From: JAEMQF01 sp049297615 | Lineage (GTDB): Bacteria > Pseudomonadota > Gammaproteobacteria > Burkholderiales > Burkholderiaceae_C | Length of the DNA: 57,218 nucleotides | Assembly: GCA_049297615.1 (NCBI GenBank) | Contig: JBAQUQ010000183.1 | Coordinates: forward strand, 1-57,218 | Reading direction: 5' to 3' | In this document: piece after piece, positions 35,259-43,828 of the stretch | How the letters are laid out: every line of letters starts with the position of its first letter | Position numbering within the stretch: the first letter of the stretch is position 1 | Notes under the pieces: model-generated | The model's database searches: none | What the model was told of the DNA's origin: nothing | What the model saw: the letters and a program-made list of their open reading frames with translations, nothing else | Position numbers and translations under genes: made by a program

Positions 35259-36512
35259 CTACATGGGCAGCAGCGACACGTCGGCGATTCGCTCGATGAA
35301 CCATAGCACGCCGATGACGATTGCCGCGAGCGAACCGCCGCGAATCGCCAGCCCCGGGTAGGATTGGTGGCGGCGTACGCCGAAAAGCAAGCCGGTGGCG
35401 AGCGCAACGATCGCCAACTGCCCGAGCTCCAGGCCGACATTGAACTGCAACAAGGCCCATGCGAATGCCGTGCCCGGCAGATCGAGTTCGGCAAGTACCC
35501 CGGCGAAGCCGAAGCCATGGATCAGGCCGAAGCCGAAGGTCACGATGCCACGATGGCCTCGGAAGATCGGCCGCAGGTTGTCCAACGCAGCCAGGGCGAT
35601 CGTCGCAGCGATCGCGGGTTCGATGAAGCCGGCCGGCAAGGCCACGAGTTTCAATGCTGCAAGCGTGAGCGTCAGCGAGTGGGCGACAGTGAACGCCGTG
35701 ACGATCCCCGCGACAGGCCAAACCGCCTGCCCGAGCTGCGTGACAGGTTGCCAACCCTCGCGTGTGCGTCGCATCACCGCGGGCAGCAGCAGGCACAGCA
35801 GGAACAGCACGTGGTCGTAACCGGAGACGATGTGGCGGATGCCTTCGGCGAGGAAACCCGCAGTGCTGGGCTCGCCCGCCGCTCGCGTCGGCGTCTTCGC
35901 CGACGCTGTGTCGGCGATGGGGACGCCGGCTGTGCCGACACGCGGCGCTCCGGTCGTGCCGGTGGCTGGCGCAATGGCTGGGGCAGTCACGTCCGCCGTT
36001 GGAACGAGCACCCGCAGAACCGGCGGCTCGCCGGGGCGTTGAATGCGCAGCAAGCCGCGATGGGTCGGGTCGATTTCGCGCAGTACGCTGTAGCGAACCA
36101 GGGGCTCGGCGGGCAAATGGCATTGCAGCGCCAGCGTTAGTGCCGCGTAGGCGCCATCGGCTCGCTGCTCCAAGGCGCGGGCACGCGGCTGCGCGGCGCA
36201 GCCGGCGACTTCGACGCGTTGCAGGACATAGGCTTCGATCGCAGGGAACGCAGCGCGCACCTCGGCCCAGGTCAAACGAGCGTCGCCATCGGCGTCGATG
36301 TCCAGCGCTGCATCGAGGTCGCGCAGCGCAATGTCGACGCGCAGGCCGGAAGCTTGCAGGCTATCGGGGGCTGGCGCTTCGAGCAGCAGGTAGGCGTCGC
36401 TGGCTTTGTGGGCGGCCGCCGGCATGGCCAGCGCAGCGCCGATCAGCAAGGCCAAGGCACGCAGCGCCGCATCGCGCAAGGCACTATAAGAGTTCGTCGA
36501 TGCGCCGGTCAT
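35259..36512 (-). CDS. HupE/UreJ-family membrane protein with extracytoplasmic EF-hand-like domain
   Basis: 417 residues. A signal peptide (about 15-34, ending PAAAHK) is followed by an extracytoplasmic domain of about 190 residues, a low-complexity Ala/Thr/Pro linker, and a C-terminal HupE/UreJ domain of about seven helices with HIVSGYDHVLFLLCLLLP, TVAHSLTLTLAA and FGLIHGFGFAG. HupE/UreJ members move nickel or cobalt in some species, but this long form is uncharacterised. Residues 73-84 (DADGDARLTWAE) resemble a calcium-binding EF-hand loop with D1, D3, D5 and E12 present. The start overlaps the end of the upstream TPR gene by 29 bp. Start at ATG 36512 gives the signal peptide. Confidence 0.82.
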   Translation of the reverse strand: MTGASTNSYSALRDAALRALALLIGAALAMPAAAHKASDAYLLLEAPAPDSLQASGLRVDIALRDLDAALDIDADGDARLTWAEVRAAFPAIEAYVLQRVEVAGCAAQPRARALEQRADGAYAALTLALQCHLPAEPLVRYSVLREIDPTHRGLLRIQRPGEPPVLRVLVPTADVTAPAIAPATGTTGAPRVGTAGVPIADTASAKTPTRAAGEPSTAGFLAEGIRHIVSGYDHVLFLLCLLLPAVMRRTREGWQPVTQLGQAVWPVAGIVTAFTVAHSLTLTLAALKLVALPAGFIEPAIAATIALAALDNLRPIFRGHRGIVTFGFGLIHGFGFAGVLAELDLPGTAFAWALLQFNVGLELGQLAIVALATGLLFGVRRHQSYPGLAIRGGSLAAIVIGVLWFIERIADVSLLPM

Positions 36513-37713
36513 GAAGTCCGATCTCCTGGCGCAGTGCCTCGACTTCGAGCAACGCTTCGCGTTGACCCGAGGCGCGCGCGGCCTGTGCGAACACGAGAAC
36601 GTCGGTGGGCTCACGCTGCTTGCGAATGTTTTCTCGGGCGAGTTCCAGCGCGCGCTGCGGTTGGCCATCGACCCACAGCGCGAACATCGCCTGCTCGCGG
36701 GCGTGGGCGGCGCGCGCCTGGGGCCTCAGGCTGGCTTGTGCTACGCGCAGGCGCATTTCGTTCGCGTCGCTGCGGCCCGGCGCCGTGTTGTCGAGGACCC
36801 CCGCCATGGCCAGGCGCAACAAGACTGCGTCGCTACGCGGCTGGTTCTTCAGCCAAACCAGCGCTTCAGCATTTCGCCCTTGACGCAACAAATGGTCGAC
36901 CAAGGCGATCAGTGTGTATTGGTCTGCCGACGCCTCCAGCGCCTGGCGAAAAGCCGTTTCGGCTGCGGCAAATCGGCCCGCCCGGGATTCGAGTTCGGCC
37001 AGAGACGTCATCAGCCAGGCGCGGGTTGGCGCCGCCGCACCGCGAGTCGCGAGCAATTCATTGAAGACGCTGCGTGCATGGTCGAACTCGCCGAGCAGTC
37101 CCGAGTTTTCGGCCGAGCAGGCCCGCGCGTGGAACAGCGCGCCCGCGGCGCCCAGCCCTTCACACGCCTGCTGCGAAGCGGCGAGCCGCCCCTGGACCCG
37201 GCGCACCGTCGCCAGGGTCAACCAGCCCTGCGCTGAACCCGGGCTGCGTCGCACCAAGCGCTCGAGGTTTTCCGCTGCAGCGTCGAACTCGTGCACGTAT
37301 TGCTGCAGGGTGGCAAGCATCAGCAAGACTTCGTCGGGCGCGTTTGCGGCATCGGGCCAGGCTTGCAACGTCGCCATGGCCTGGCCGGCAAAGCGTGGAT
37401 CGCCCAGTTCGCGCGAGCGTTCGAGATAGCGTTTCGCCAGGGCGACGGCGAGCGCCGCGTTGCCCGGCTGGGCGCTCCACTGTTGACGCAGACGGCGGTC
37501 GTCGCGACGGGGGCCGCTCGCGCCAGGGAGGACTTCGATGACCTGGGCGTCGTAGGTCGGGGTGATCACGCCGGCCTGGGCCGCACCTGCGACCAGTGCC
37601 ATCCCGAGTGCAAGCGCCGCAACCGTCGCGACCGCCGCAAGCGCGGCAAACACTGCGAGGCCCGCGAGAGCTGCGACCGAAAGCGTGGCGGACAAGTTCA
37701 AACGCATGGCCAT
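36484..37713 (-). CDS. Secreted or membrane-anchored tetratricopeptide-repeat protein
   Basis: 409 residues. A long Ala/Leu/Val-rich N-terminal segment (about 8-43, ending AGAAQA) acts as signal or anchor. After a conserved-looking stretch (VITPTYDAQVIEVLPG) come several degenerate TPR helical pairs, for example AALAVALAKRYLERSRELGDP-like, SAQGWLTLATVRRVQGRL and AETAFRQALEASADQYTLIALV. It is probably a periplasmic scaffold for protein-protein contacts. It is translationally linked to the HupE-like gene and divergent from the ECF sigma gene. Confidence 0.78.
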   Translation of the reverse strand: MAMRLNLSATLSVAALAGLAVFAALAAVATVAALALGMALVAGAAQAGVITPTYDAQVIEVLPGASGPRRDDRRLRQQWSAQPGNAALAVALAKRYLERSRELGDPRFAGQAMATLQAWPDAANAPDEVLLMLATLQQYVHEFDAAAENLERLVRRSPGSAQGWLTLATVRRVQGRLAASQQACEGLGAAGALFHARACSAENSGLLGEFDHARSVFNELLATRGAAAPTRAWLMTSLAELESRAGRFAAAETAFRQALEASADQYTLIALVDHLLRQGRNAEALVWLKNQPRSDAVLLRLAMAGVLDNTAPGRSDANEMRLRVAQASLRPQARAAHAREQAMFALWVDGQPQRALELARENIRKQREPTDVLVFAQAARASGQREALLEVEALRQEIGLHDRRIDELL

Positions 37714-37969
37714 GGTCGTGTCGATCCTGATTTCGCGACGCGTGCTCCGGCGGAGCCCCGCCGGGCTGCGAACCAAGCTCGGGACTGGAGCCAACCGCTG
37801 GCACCGCTCGAAGATTGATCCGCGTCTGGCTGCTGATACGCAAGGCAAGGACAAATGGATGCACGCGCTCGCTGAAGACGCGCACTCGACTCGGAAATCG
37901 CGCATCCGGTTTTTCAAGCCCTGCGTATACCCGGCCATGACTTCACAGACCGACTTGGAGGACCCAGAG
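37714..37969. promoter_or_regulatory. Divergent control region between the TPR gene and the ECF sigma gene
   Basis: 256 bp without a gene. A TGATCC at 37816-37821 (plus strand) matches the -35 element described for RpoE/ChrR-type (ECF11) promoters, but no convincing -10 is placed correctly after it, so this is weak. A strong ribosome site GGAGG (37956-37960) precedes the sigma-factor ATG at 37970. Confidence 0.3.
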
Positions 37970-38701
37970 ATGACACACGCAGTACCGTCCGGGTCGGACG
38001 GGTTGGCCCTCGGCATCGATGTGATGTTCGGATCGTATCCATGCGACGTTGACGACACACCACTCGCGCCACCCTCCAAGAAGAACTTGCGCCCCGCGCG
38101 AAGCGCCGACCCGGCCGAAGAGCAGCGCCTGACTGGACTGGTGAGGCGTATTGCACGCGCCGATCAAAGAGCGCTGGCCGATCTCTACGACGCAACCGTG
38201 GGCCGCATCTACAGCCTGGCGCGCTGCGTTACGCGCAACCGGCAATGTGCCGAGGAAGTGACGGAAGACGTCTATTGGCAAGTCTGGCGGCAGGCGTTGC
38301 GGTTCGATTCGGGGCGCGGCAGCGTGATGGCCTGGCTATTGACACTGGCACGCACTCGTGCTTTGGATCATCTGCGGCGTGGCGACGAGGCGATATCGCA
38401 CCCCGAACCCGAGACGCTGCGAGGTGATGACAACGAAGCGCTCGGGAGCAGCGCCAACCCCGCCGAATTGATTTCGGCAGCGCAGGCCGACCGTCATCTG
38501 AACGCCGCACTGTTGCGCCTCGCGCCGCTGCCGCGCCAACTGCTGGTGTTGGCGTTCTATCGCGGCCTCACCCATGAAGAAATCGCCACTCAGGCCGCGC
38601 TTCCACTGGGCACGGTCAAGTCGCACATCCGCCGCGCGCTCGCTGCGCTTCGCACCGACCTGGCGCCCAGCGCCAACGCACCCGGGGCATCGACATCATG
38701 A
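37970..38701 (+). CDS. ECF-subfamily RNA polymerase sigma factor
   Basis: 243 residues. Region 2 (about 68-138: ALADLYDATVGRIYSLARCV, then VYWQVWRQALRFD) and region 4 (about 175-230: LPRQLLVLAFYRGLTHEEIA then GTVKSHIRRALAALR) are clear, and region 3 is lacking, as in ECF factors. A 45-residue N-terminal extension is unusual but may be disordered. Start at ATG 37970 fits the strong ribosome site; ATG 37937 is possible. The stop overlaps the start of the cupin gene as ATGA, the common way to pair a sigma factor with its anti-sigma factor. Confidence 0.92.
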   Translation: MTHAVPSGSDGLALGIDVMFGSYPCDVDDTPLAPPSKKNLRPARSADPAEEQRLTGLVRRIARADQRALADLYDATVGRIYSLARCVTRNRQCAEEVTEDVYWQVWRQALRFDSGRGSVMAWLLTLARTRALDHLRRGDEAISHPEPETLRGDDNEALGSSANPAELISAAQADRHLNAALLRLAPLPRQLLVLAFYRGLTHEEIATQAALPLGTVKSHIRRALAALRTDLAPSANAPGASTS

Positions 38702-39453
38702 AACCCAAACCCATCAACGGACACGCCGCCTTGGCATCGATCACCGAGCACCCGGCGCTCGCCCTGCGCGAGCGCGTATTGCAGCGCGTGATTCGCAGTC
38801 ATGCGCATGAAAGCCAATTCCATACGGTTCGGCGCGACGCCGGCGCATGGCAGCAAACCCAAGCCGGTGCGCGCAGCAAATTGCTGGCGAGTACCGGGGT
38901 GGCTCGTTCGATGCTCGTCGAACTGTCGCCCTCAGCCGCGCTGGAATGTGCGTCTGGCCAGACCCAGCAAGAGTTCGTCTTGCTCGGCGGGCAACTGTCC
39001 ATGGGCACGGAGGTGATCGCCTGCGGCGACGTCGCCTGCACCCCGCACGACGCCGTGCACACGCTGCGCGCCGGTGCGGCCGGTGCGAGCCTGTACCTGC
39101 GCCTGAGCGATCCCGCCGAATCCGCCGTGCTGCCGTCGCGCTTCCAGACTCTGGTCGACGACTCGAGCTGGCAGGACTTCTGCCCCGGTGTTCGCATCAA
39201 GGTGTTGTGGAGTGGCGGCGCGCGCAGCTCGGTGCTGGTTCGCATGCGCGCCGGTGCCCATGTCAACGCGCACAGCCATGCCCTTGAAGAGGAATGCCTG
39301 ATGCTCGCCGGCGAGGCCTTCATCGGCGACACGCTGCTGCGCGGCGGCGAGTATCAACTGGCGCCGCAAGGCAGCCGGCACGGTGCGATACAGACCGACG
39401 TTGGCGCGCTGTTCTACGTACACGGGTCTCTGGACCCAGCGGCTTACGCATAG
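38698..39453 (+). CDS. Double-cupin protein, probable anti-sigma factor (ChrR-like)
   Basis: 251 residues in two cupin units. The second has the metal motif H192-x-H194-x3-E198 and a later H228, so it may bind zinc or another metal. The first (about 60-140) lacks those histidines. An N-terminal helical stretch (LALRERVLQRVIRSH, 21-35) may contact the sigma factor; the Cys-containing zinc anti-sigma motif of classic ChrR is not evident. The 4-bp overlap with the sigma gene makes an anti-sigma role likely. The sensed signal is unknown. Confidence 0.8.
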   Translation: MKPKPINGHAALASITEHPALALRERVLQRVIRSHAHESQFHTVRRDAGAWQQTQAGARSKLLASTGVARSMLVELSPSAALECASGQTQQEFVLLGGQLSMGTEVIACGDVACTPHDAVHTLRAGAAGASLYLRLSDPAESAVLPSRFQTLVDDSSWQDFCPGVRIKVLWSGGARSSVLVRMRAGAHVNAHSHALEEECLMLAGEAFIGDTLLRGGEYQLAPQGSRHGAIQTDVGALFYVHGSLDPAAYA

Positions 39454-39563
39454 ATGACGACCCGACGCTACCGCAACACCGAACCCCATCGGGCGAGGTT
39501 TTCCTGCGGCCAGCGGGAAGGCCTGTCACGCATGCCCATGCTGGCCAGTGCAAGGAGATCGAA

Positions 39564-41099
39564 ATGAAACGACTGTGCATGAAATCGCTCGCCGCGGCCC
39601 TGCTCGCAGCGTGCGCCCTCGGCGCGCAAGCGTCGAGCCACCGCGAGGCGCTTGCGATCCTGAACGAACCCTGCGCCGACAACACCGACACCTATGCCTG
39701 GGTGTCGAACACGACGCACGACAAGCTCTACCTGATCATGAACTTCAACCCTCTGCACGAGCCGGGCCAGGGCAATCAGGGCTTGCGCGCGTGCAACGGC
39801 TATCGCTACGAGTTCCACGTGGGCGTGGGCGCAAGCCTCAAGTCCAAGGTGACCTACCGTGTCGAGTTCAAGAACGCCTTGACGCCCGAGGCGCCGCCGA
39901 GCCCCACCGATCCATTGGGCGGCGGCAATGAACTGCTTTGGCAGTTGACCGGTGGCACCGAGACGATGAAGGTCAGCCGCATCGCGCGCGGCGACGACCG
40001 CCTCGACGACGACGACGACGAGCGGCCGAGCGTTCTCGGTGCGAATCTGGCCGTGCTGCCGAACAATCACGGTCCGCAAACCGACCGCCTCGTGTACGGT
40101 CTCGGTGCCTTCCAGGGCTATGACTCCGGAGATCCCACAAGCCGCGAAGTCGGCCTGTATGACCAGCCTTTTGTCGACACCTTCATTCACCCGCTCGCCA
40201 ACGGCGGGCGCATCATCGCCGGGCAGTTCGACGACCCTTATCAACTCGACGAGAAAGGCATCTTCGACCTCGTCAATCTGGTCAGGTCCGATCTCGGCGG
40301 CATTCCCGGAGCGCGGCGCGACCCCGCGAAAGACGTGTTCACCGGATTCAACGTGTTCTCGATCGCGCTCGAGGTGCCGATCAGCGACATCTTCCCGCAC
40401 GGCATCCCGCACAACGGCGTGCTCGATCCGAATTCGACGAACAGCCTGCTGCGCGTGCATTCGAAGATCAAGCGCCAGCAGACCCAGACCGTCGACGCGA
40501 GCAATATCATCACCGGGCTGAAAGGCTCGGGCAGGTGGGTGCAGGTGGGCCGCAACGCCCTGCCGCTGTTCAACGCCGGATTGGTCGGAACGCAGCGCCA
40601 GACGCGCTACCTGCGCAGCAGCCCGATGCACGACGTGACGAACTTCGGCGCCGACGTGTTGTTCCCGGTGCTCGTGCGTGACGCTGAAGCACTCGGTATC
40701 TACGCCGCGCTTGGCGTTCCGCCTGCGACGGTGGCCTCGCTGAAAGGCCCCCGCTTCGACATCATCAACGCGATCAACCTGAATCGACCGATCCCAGTGG
40801 CCGACGGGTTCACGGGCGACGTGATCACGCTCGATGCGGCGATCGACTCGAGCTTCCCGAACGGCCGGCGCTTGGGCGGTGGAACTGCGCCGAATCGCCA
40901 TCAGGTCAATGTGAACACGGTACTGATCAGCTTGATCGCTGCGGGCAATCCGGCTGCCGGCTTGGCCAAGGGCGTCGAGGTCAACGACAAGGACTTCCTC
41001 GGCCGCTTCCCGTTCCTGGCGCCGGCCCACCAGGGCCTGCTGCAAGGACACGGCGGCATCAACACGCCCACGGTGCCCAATCTCCCTGTGCTGCCTTGA
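39564..41099 (+). CDS. Secreted DUF4331 protein
   Basis: 511 residues with a signal peptide (MKRLCMKSLAAALLAACALG, cut after AQA) and the DUF4331 layout: SSHREALAI at the mature N-terminus, DNTDTYAWVS, YDQPFVDTFIHPLANGGRIIAGQFDDPY and NVFSIALEVPISDI. An acidic run (LDDDDDERP) lies about a third of the way along. The family is exported and has no assigned function. AAGGAG precedes the ATG at 39564. It follows the sigma/cupin pair by 110 bp and is a natural candidate target of that sigma factor. Confidence 0.85.
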   Translation: MKRLCMKSLAAALLAACALGAQASSHREALAILNEPCADNTDTYAWVSNTTHDKLYLIMNFNPLHEPGQGNQGLRACNGYRYEFHVGVGASLKSKVTYRVEFKNALTPEAPPSPTDPLGGGNELLWQLTGGTETMKVSRIARGDDRLDDDDDERPSVLGANLAVLPNNHGPQTDRLVYGLGAFQGYDSGDPTSREVGLYDQPFVDTFIHPLANGGRIIAGQFDDPYQLDEKGIFDLVNLVRSDLGGIPGARRDPAKDVFTGFNVFSIALEVPISDIFPHGIPHNGVLDPNSTNSLLRVHSKIKRQQTQTVDASNIITGLKGSGRWVQVGRNALPLFNAGLVGTQRQTRYLRSSPMHDVTNFGADVLFPVLVRDAEALGIYAALGVPPATVASLKGPRFDIINAINLNRPIPVADGFTGDVITLDAAIDSSFPNGRRLGGGTAPNRHQVNVNTVLISLIAAGNPAAGLAKGVEVNDKDFLGRFPFLAPAHQGLLQGHGGINTPTVPNLPVLP

Positions 41100-41110
41100 C
41101 GCGTTGAGCG

Positions 41111-41142
41111 CAAGGTCGAACCGTGCCAGCGGTTCGACCTTG
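41111..41142. terminator. Perfect 13-bp inverted repeat between convergent genes
   Basis: CAAGGTCGAACCG (41111-41123) and CGGTTCGACCTTG (41130-41142) with loop TGCCAG. It sits between the ends of the DUF4331 gene and the outer-membrane barrel gene. The stem is strong, but neither side has a T-run, so it may stop transcription with Rho, protect mRNA ends, or bind a protein. Confidence 0.5.
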
Positions 41143-41159
41143 CCGGCGCACAGCGGGTC

Positions 41160-41807
41160 CTAAAACCGATAGTTGATCCCGATACTCAGCTGCGGAAGAA
41201 TCTTGACCCTGGCGACACCTTCGCGCAGCTGGGCCATTTCCTGGTCGATGTTCGCCTGCGAAACGATGGCTGGATTGCCCAGGTTCGTCCCCGAGTGCGT
41301 CTCGCTGACCGTGGCCTTGCCGTACGACGCGCCGATATCGAAGATGAAGCCGAAGCCCGTGCTGGCTTGGTGGCCGTAACCCAATCCGAGGTAGGGCGTG
41401 GTCTTGGGATACTTGATCGACACGTTCAGCCGGTCGTCGGTCGCGGAGGTGAAGGTCGTGCTGCCGATCGTGAATTGCGTGCCATTGCCCCGCGCCACGT
41501 AGTTCGCCTTGAGGTCGTTGAAGGTCACGCCGCCCGTGATGCGCAGTCCGCCGTAGTAGAACCAGTCGGCGAACACGCCGATCCGGTTGAACCCCAGCTC
41601 GGCTTCGTAGGTCACGCCCTCTTCGACTGCCTGCTTGGTCCGCGTGCCCAGCGTCGCCCAATCGCCGCGCACCGTGAAGCTGCTGCTCAGCGGCTGCGCG
41701 AAACCCAACATGACCCCGGGCAAACCAGCGCCGAGGTAGATTTCTCCCGCAAATGCGCCACTGACAAGGGTGGTCAGAGCGGCGCAGCTTAGAAGCTTAC
41801 GCATCAT
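41160..41807 (-). CDS. Outer-membrane beta-barrel protein (about 215 aa)
   Basis: A signal peptide (MMRKLLSCAALTTLVSGAFAG) precedes alternating hydrophobic/polar strands and a C-terminal aromatic end (SIGINYRF), the recognition signal for BAM insertion. Segments such as TTPYLGLGYGHQASTGFGFIF (positions about 133-153) are barrel strands as in small OmpW/OmpA-like barrels. A substrate cannot be deduced. It converges on the DUF4331 gene. Confidence 0.82.
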   Translation of the reverse strand: MMRKLLSCAALTTLVSGAFAGEIYLGAGLPGVMLGFAQPLSSSFTVRGDWATLGTRTKQAVEEGVTYEAELGFNRIGVFADWFYYGGLRITGGVTFNDLKANYVARGNGTQFTIGSTTFTSATDDRLNVSIKYPKTTPYLGLGYGHQASTGFGFIFDIGASYGKATVSETHSGTNLGNPAIVSQANIDQEMAQLREGVARVKILPQLSIGINYRF

Positions 41808-41991
41808 GGATTGGACTCCGTTGAGTAGGACGCAAGGCGCTGCGCCACGGCGATGTTGTCACGGTATCGGCTGCAGACCGCCGCAAGCGAGTTCTTTTTC
41901 CAGCCGTGTGTGCCGCATTTCGCACATGGCCGTCGCCACAGTGCTACCCTGCGCACCTTTGCCGTAACGCGCGGCGCGATAGGACTCCCCC

Positions 41992-43149
41992 ATGCCCAGC
42001 CTCCTGCCCCAGGTCGACCCCGACGGCCTTCTCGAATACTCCGTGGTCTTCACCGATCGTGCACTGAATCACATGTCGGCGAAGTTCCAGGGCGTGATGC
42101 GCGACATCTCGCGCGTGTTGAAAGAAGCCTACAAGGCCCCAACGGCGATCGTCGTTCCCGGCGGCGGCACGGCCGGCATGGAAGCGGTGGCGCGCCAGTT
42201 CGCGACCGATCGCAAGACCCTGGTGTTGCGAAACGGTTGGTTCAGCTACCGTTGGACGCAGATTCTCGAGATGGGGCGCATCTCCCAGGACTCGACCGTG
42301 CTCAAGGCACGCCCTGTGGGGCCGGGCCGTCAAATGGCCTTTGCACCGGCGCCGATTGCTGAAGTGGTGGCGGCGATTCGAGCGCAGCGCCCGGCCGTCG
42401 TGTTCGCGCCGCATGTCGAAACCGCCGCTGGCATGCTGCTGCCTGACAACTACCTGCACGCGGTGGCCGATGCAGCGCACGAGGTCGGTGGCCTGTTTGT
42501 GCTCGATTGCATCGCCTCGGGTGCGATCTGGGTCGACATGCGCGCGACCGGTGTCGATGTGCTCGTCAGCGCGCCGCAAAAGGGCTGGAGTTCATCGCCA
42601 TGCTGCGGCCTGGTGATGCTCAGCGATCGCGCGCGCGCGGTGATCGACAAGACCACCAGCAGCAGCTTTGCCATGGACCTGCGCAAATGGCTGCAAATCA
42701 TGGAAACCTACGAAGGCGGCGCGCACGCCTACCATTCGACCTTGCCCACCGACGCATTGGCCCAGCTGCGCGAAGCGATGCTGGAGACGCAGGCGTGTGG
42801 CTTCGAGCACTTGCGCTCGCAGCAGCAGGAACTCGGCCGCAAGGTGCGTACCCTGTTCGCGGCGAAAGGGTTTCGCAGCGTTGCCGCAGAGGGTTTCCAG
42901 GCGCCGGGAGTCGTGGTCAGCTACACCGACGACGCCGGCTTGCACAGCAGCAAGAGGTTTCTCGCCGAAGGCCTGCAAACCGCGGCGGGTGTGCCGTTGC
43001 AGTGCGACGAGCCGGCCGACTTCAAGACTTTCCGCGTCGGCTTGTTCGGCCTGGACAAGCTCCAGCATGTGGACCGCACGGTGGCAAATCTCGAAGCGGC
43101 CCTGAACCGCATCGTCGGTGCCAGTGCGTCGATGCGCGCAATGGCTTGA
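41992..43149 (+). CDS. Class V PLP-dependent aminotransferase (alanine--glyoxylate / serine--pyruvate type)
   Basis: 385 residues of the aspartate-aminotransferase fold, class V. The PLP lysine is K197 in SAPQKGWSSSP, the cofactor-binding Asp in FVLDCIASG (about 172), and the glycine loop in VVPGGGTAGMEAV (54-66). It probably moves an amino group between small amino acids and glyoxylate or pyruvate. The unusual SSPCCGLVML after the lysine distinguishes it from typical AGAT. Followed 42 bp later by a LysE exporter. Confidence 0.85.
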   Translation: MPSLLPQVDPDGLLEYSVVFTDRALNHMSAKFQGVMRDISRVLKEAYKAPTAIVVPGGGTAGMEAVARQFATDRKTLVLRNGWFSYRWTQILEMGRISQDSTVLKARPVGPGRQMAFAPAPIAEVVAAIRAQRPAVVFAPHVETAAGMLLPDNYLHAVADAAHEVGGLFVLDCIASGAIWVDMRATGVDVLVSAPQKGWSSSPCCGLVMLSDRARAVIDKTTSSSFAMDLRKWLQIMETYEGGAHAYHSTLPTDALAQLREAMLETQACGFEHLRSQQQELGRKVRTLFAAKGFRSVAAEGFQAPGVVVSYTDDAGLHSSKRFLAEGLQTAAGVPLQCDEPADFKTFRVGLFGLDKLQHVDRTVANLEAALNRIVGASASMRAMA

Positions 43150-43191
43150 GGCCTCGGCCTGGAGCAGCGGCCTGTCCTGGCCGGTTCGCGA

Positions 43192-43815
43192 ATGCCCGAC
43201 GCTGCGCTTGCCCTGTTCCTGCAAAGCCTGATGATCGGGTTCTCGATTGCCGCACCTGTGGGGCCGATCGGCTTGCTGACGATTCAGCGCACCCTGCAGC
43301 TCGGGCCGCGTGCCGGTCTTGCAACCGGTCTGGGCGCAGCCGCGGCCGACGCCTTGTACGGTGCAGTGGGTGCGTTCGGCGTGACTGCATTGATCGATGC
43401 GATGACCGCGGCGCGTCTGCCCCTGGCCCTGGTGGGCGGCGTGTTCCTCCTATGGCTGGCCTACCGCACCTGGCGCGCCCCGGTTGCGCAACAAGTCGCG
43501 CGGGTGCGCGGCGGCACCGATTTGCTGCGCTGTTTCGCCGGAACCTTTGTGTTGACCTTGTCGAACCCGGCGACGATCTTGTCCTTCGCCGCCGTGTTCG
43601 GTGCACTGGCTGGGCGCCTCACGGTGGCAGCGCCATGGACCATGGTCGCCGGTGTATTGGTCGGTTCGGCCCTGTGGTGGCTGCTGCTCAGTTCAGCGGT
43701 GGGCCAACTGCGCGAACGCTTCGATGCGCGTTTGCGCCGGCGCGTCAACACGGCTTCGGCGCTGCTGTTGGCGGGCTTCGCCCTCTGGCAGATCGCGGTC
43801 TTGCTGCCGGCCTGA
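43192..43815 (+). CDS. LysE-family amino-acid exporter
   Basis: 207 residues, about six helices. The family signature near the N-terminus (FSIAAPVGPIGLLTIQRTLQ) and the central TLSNPATILSFAAVFGAL are present. It is an inner-membrane efflux protein for an amino acid or derivative, in the same direction as the aminotransferase gene, so the two may act on one compound. Confidence 0.88.
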   Translation: MPDAALALFLQSLMIGFSIAAPVGPIGLLTIQRTLQLGPRAGLATGLGAAAADALYGAVGAFGVTALIDAMTAARLPLALVGGVFLLWLAYRTWRAPVAQQVARVRGGTDLLRCFAGTFVLTLSNPATILSFAAVFGALAGRLTVAAPWTMVAGVLVGSALWWLLLSSAVGQLRERFDARLRRRVNTASALLLAGFALWQIAVLLPA

Positions 43816-43828
43816 TTCGATCAGCGGC

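Noticed and set aside
36512..36668. Upstream extension of the HupE-like gene
   Set aside because: It lies inside the TPR coding frame and hides the signal peptide that begins shortly after ATG 36512.
39468..41051. 527-codon minus-strand frame opposite the DUF4331 gene
   Set aside because: Antisense to a gene with signal peptide, ribosome site and family motifs; the reverse frame has none.
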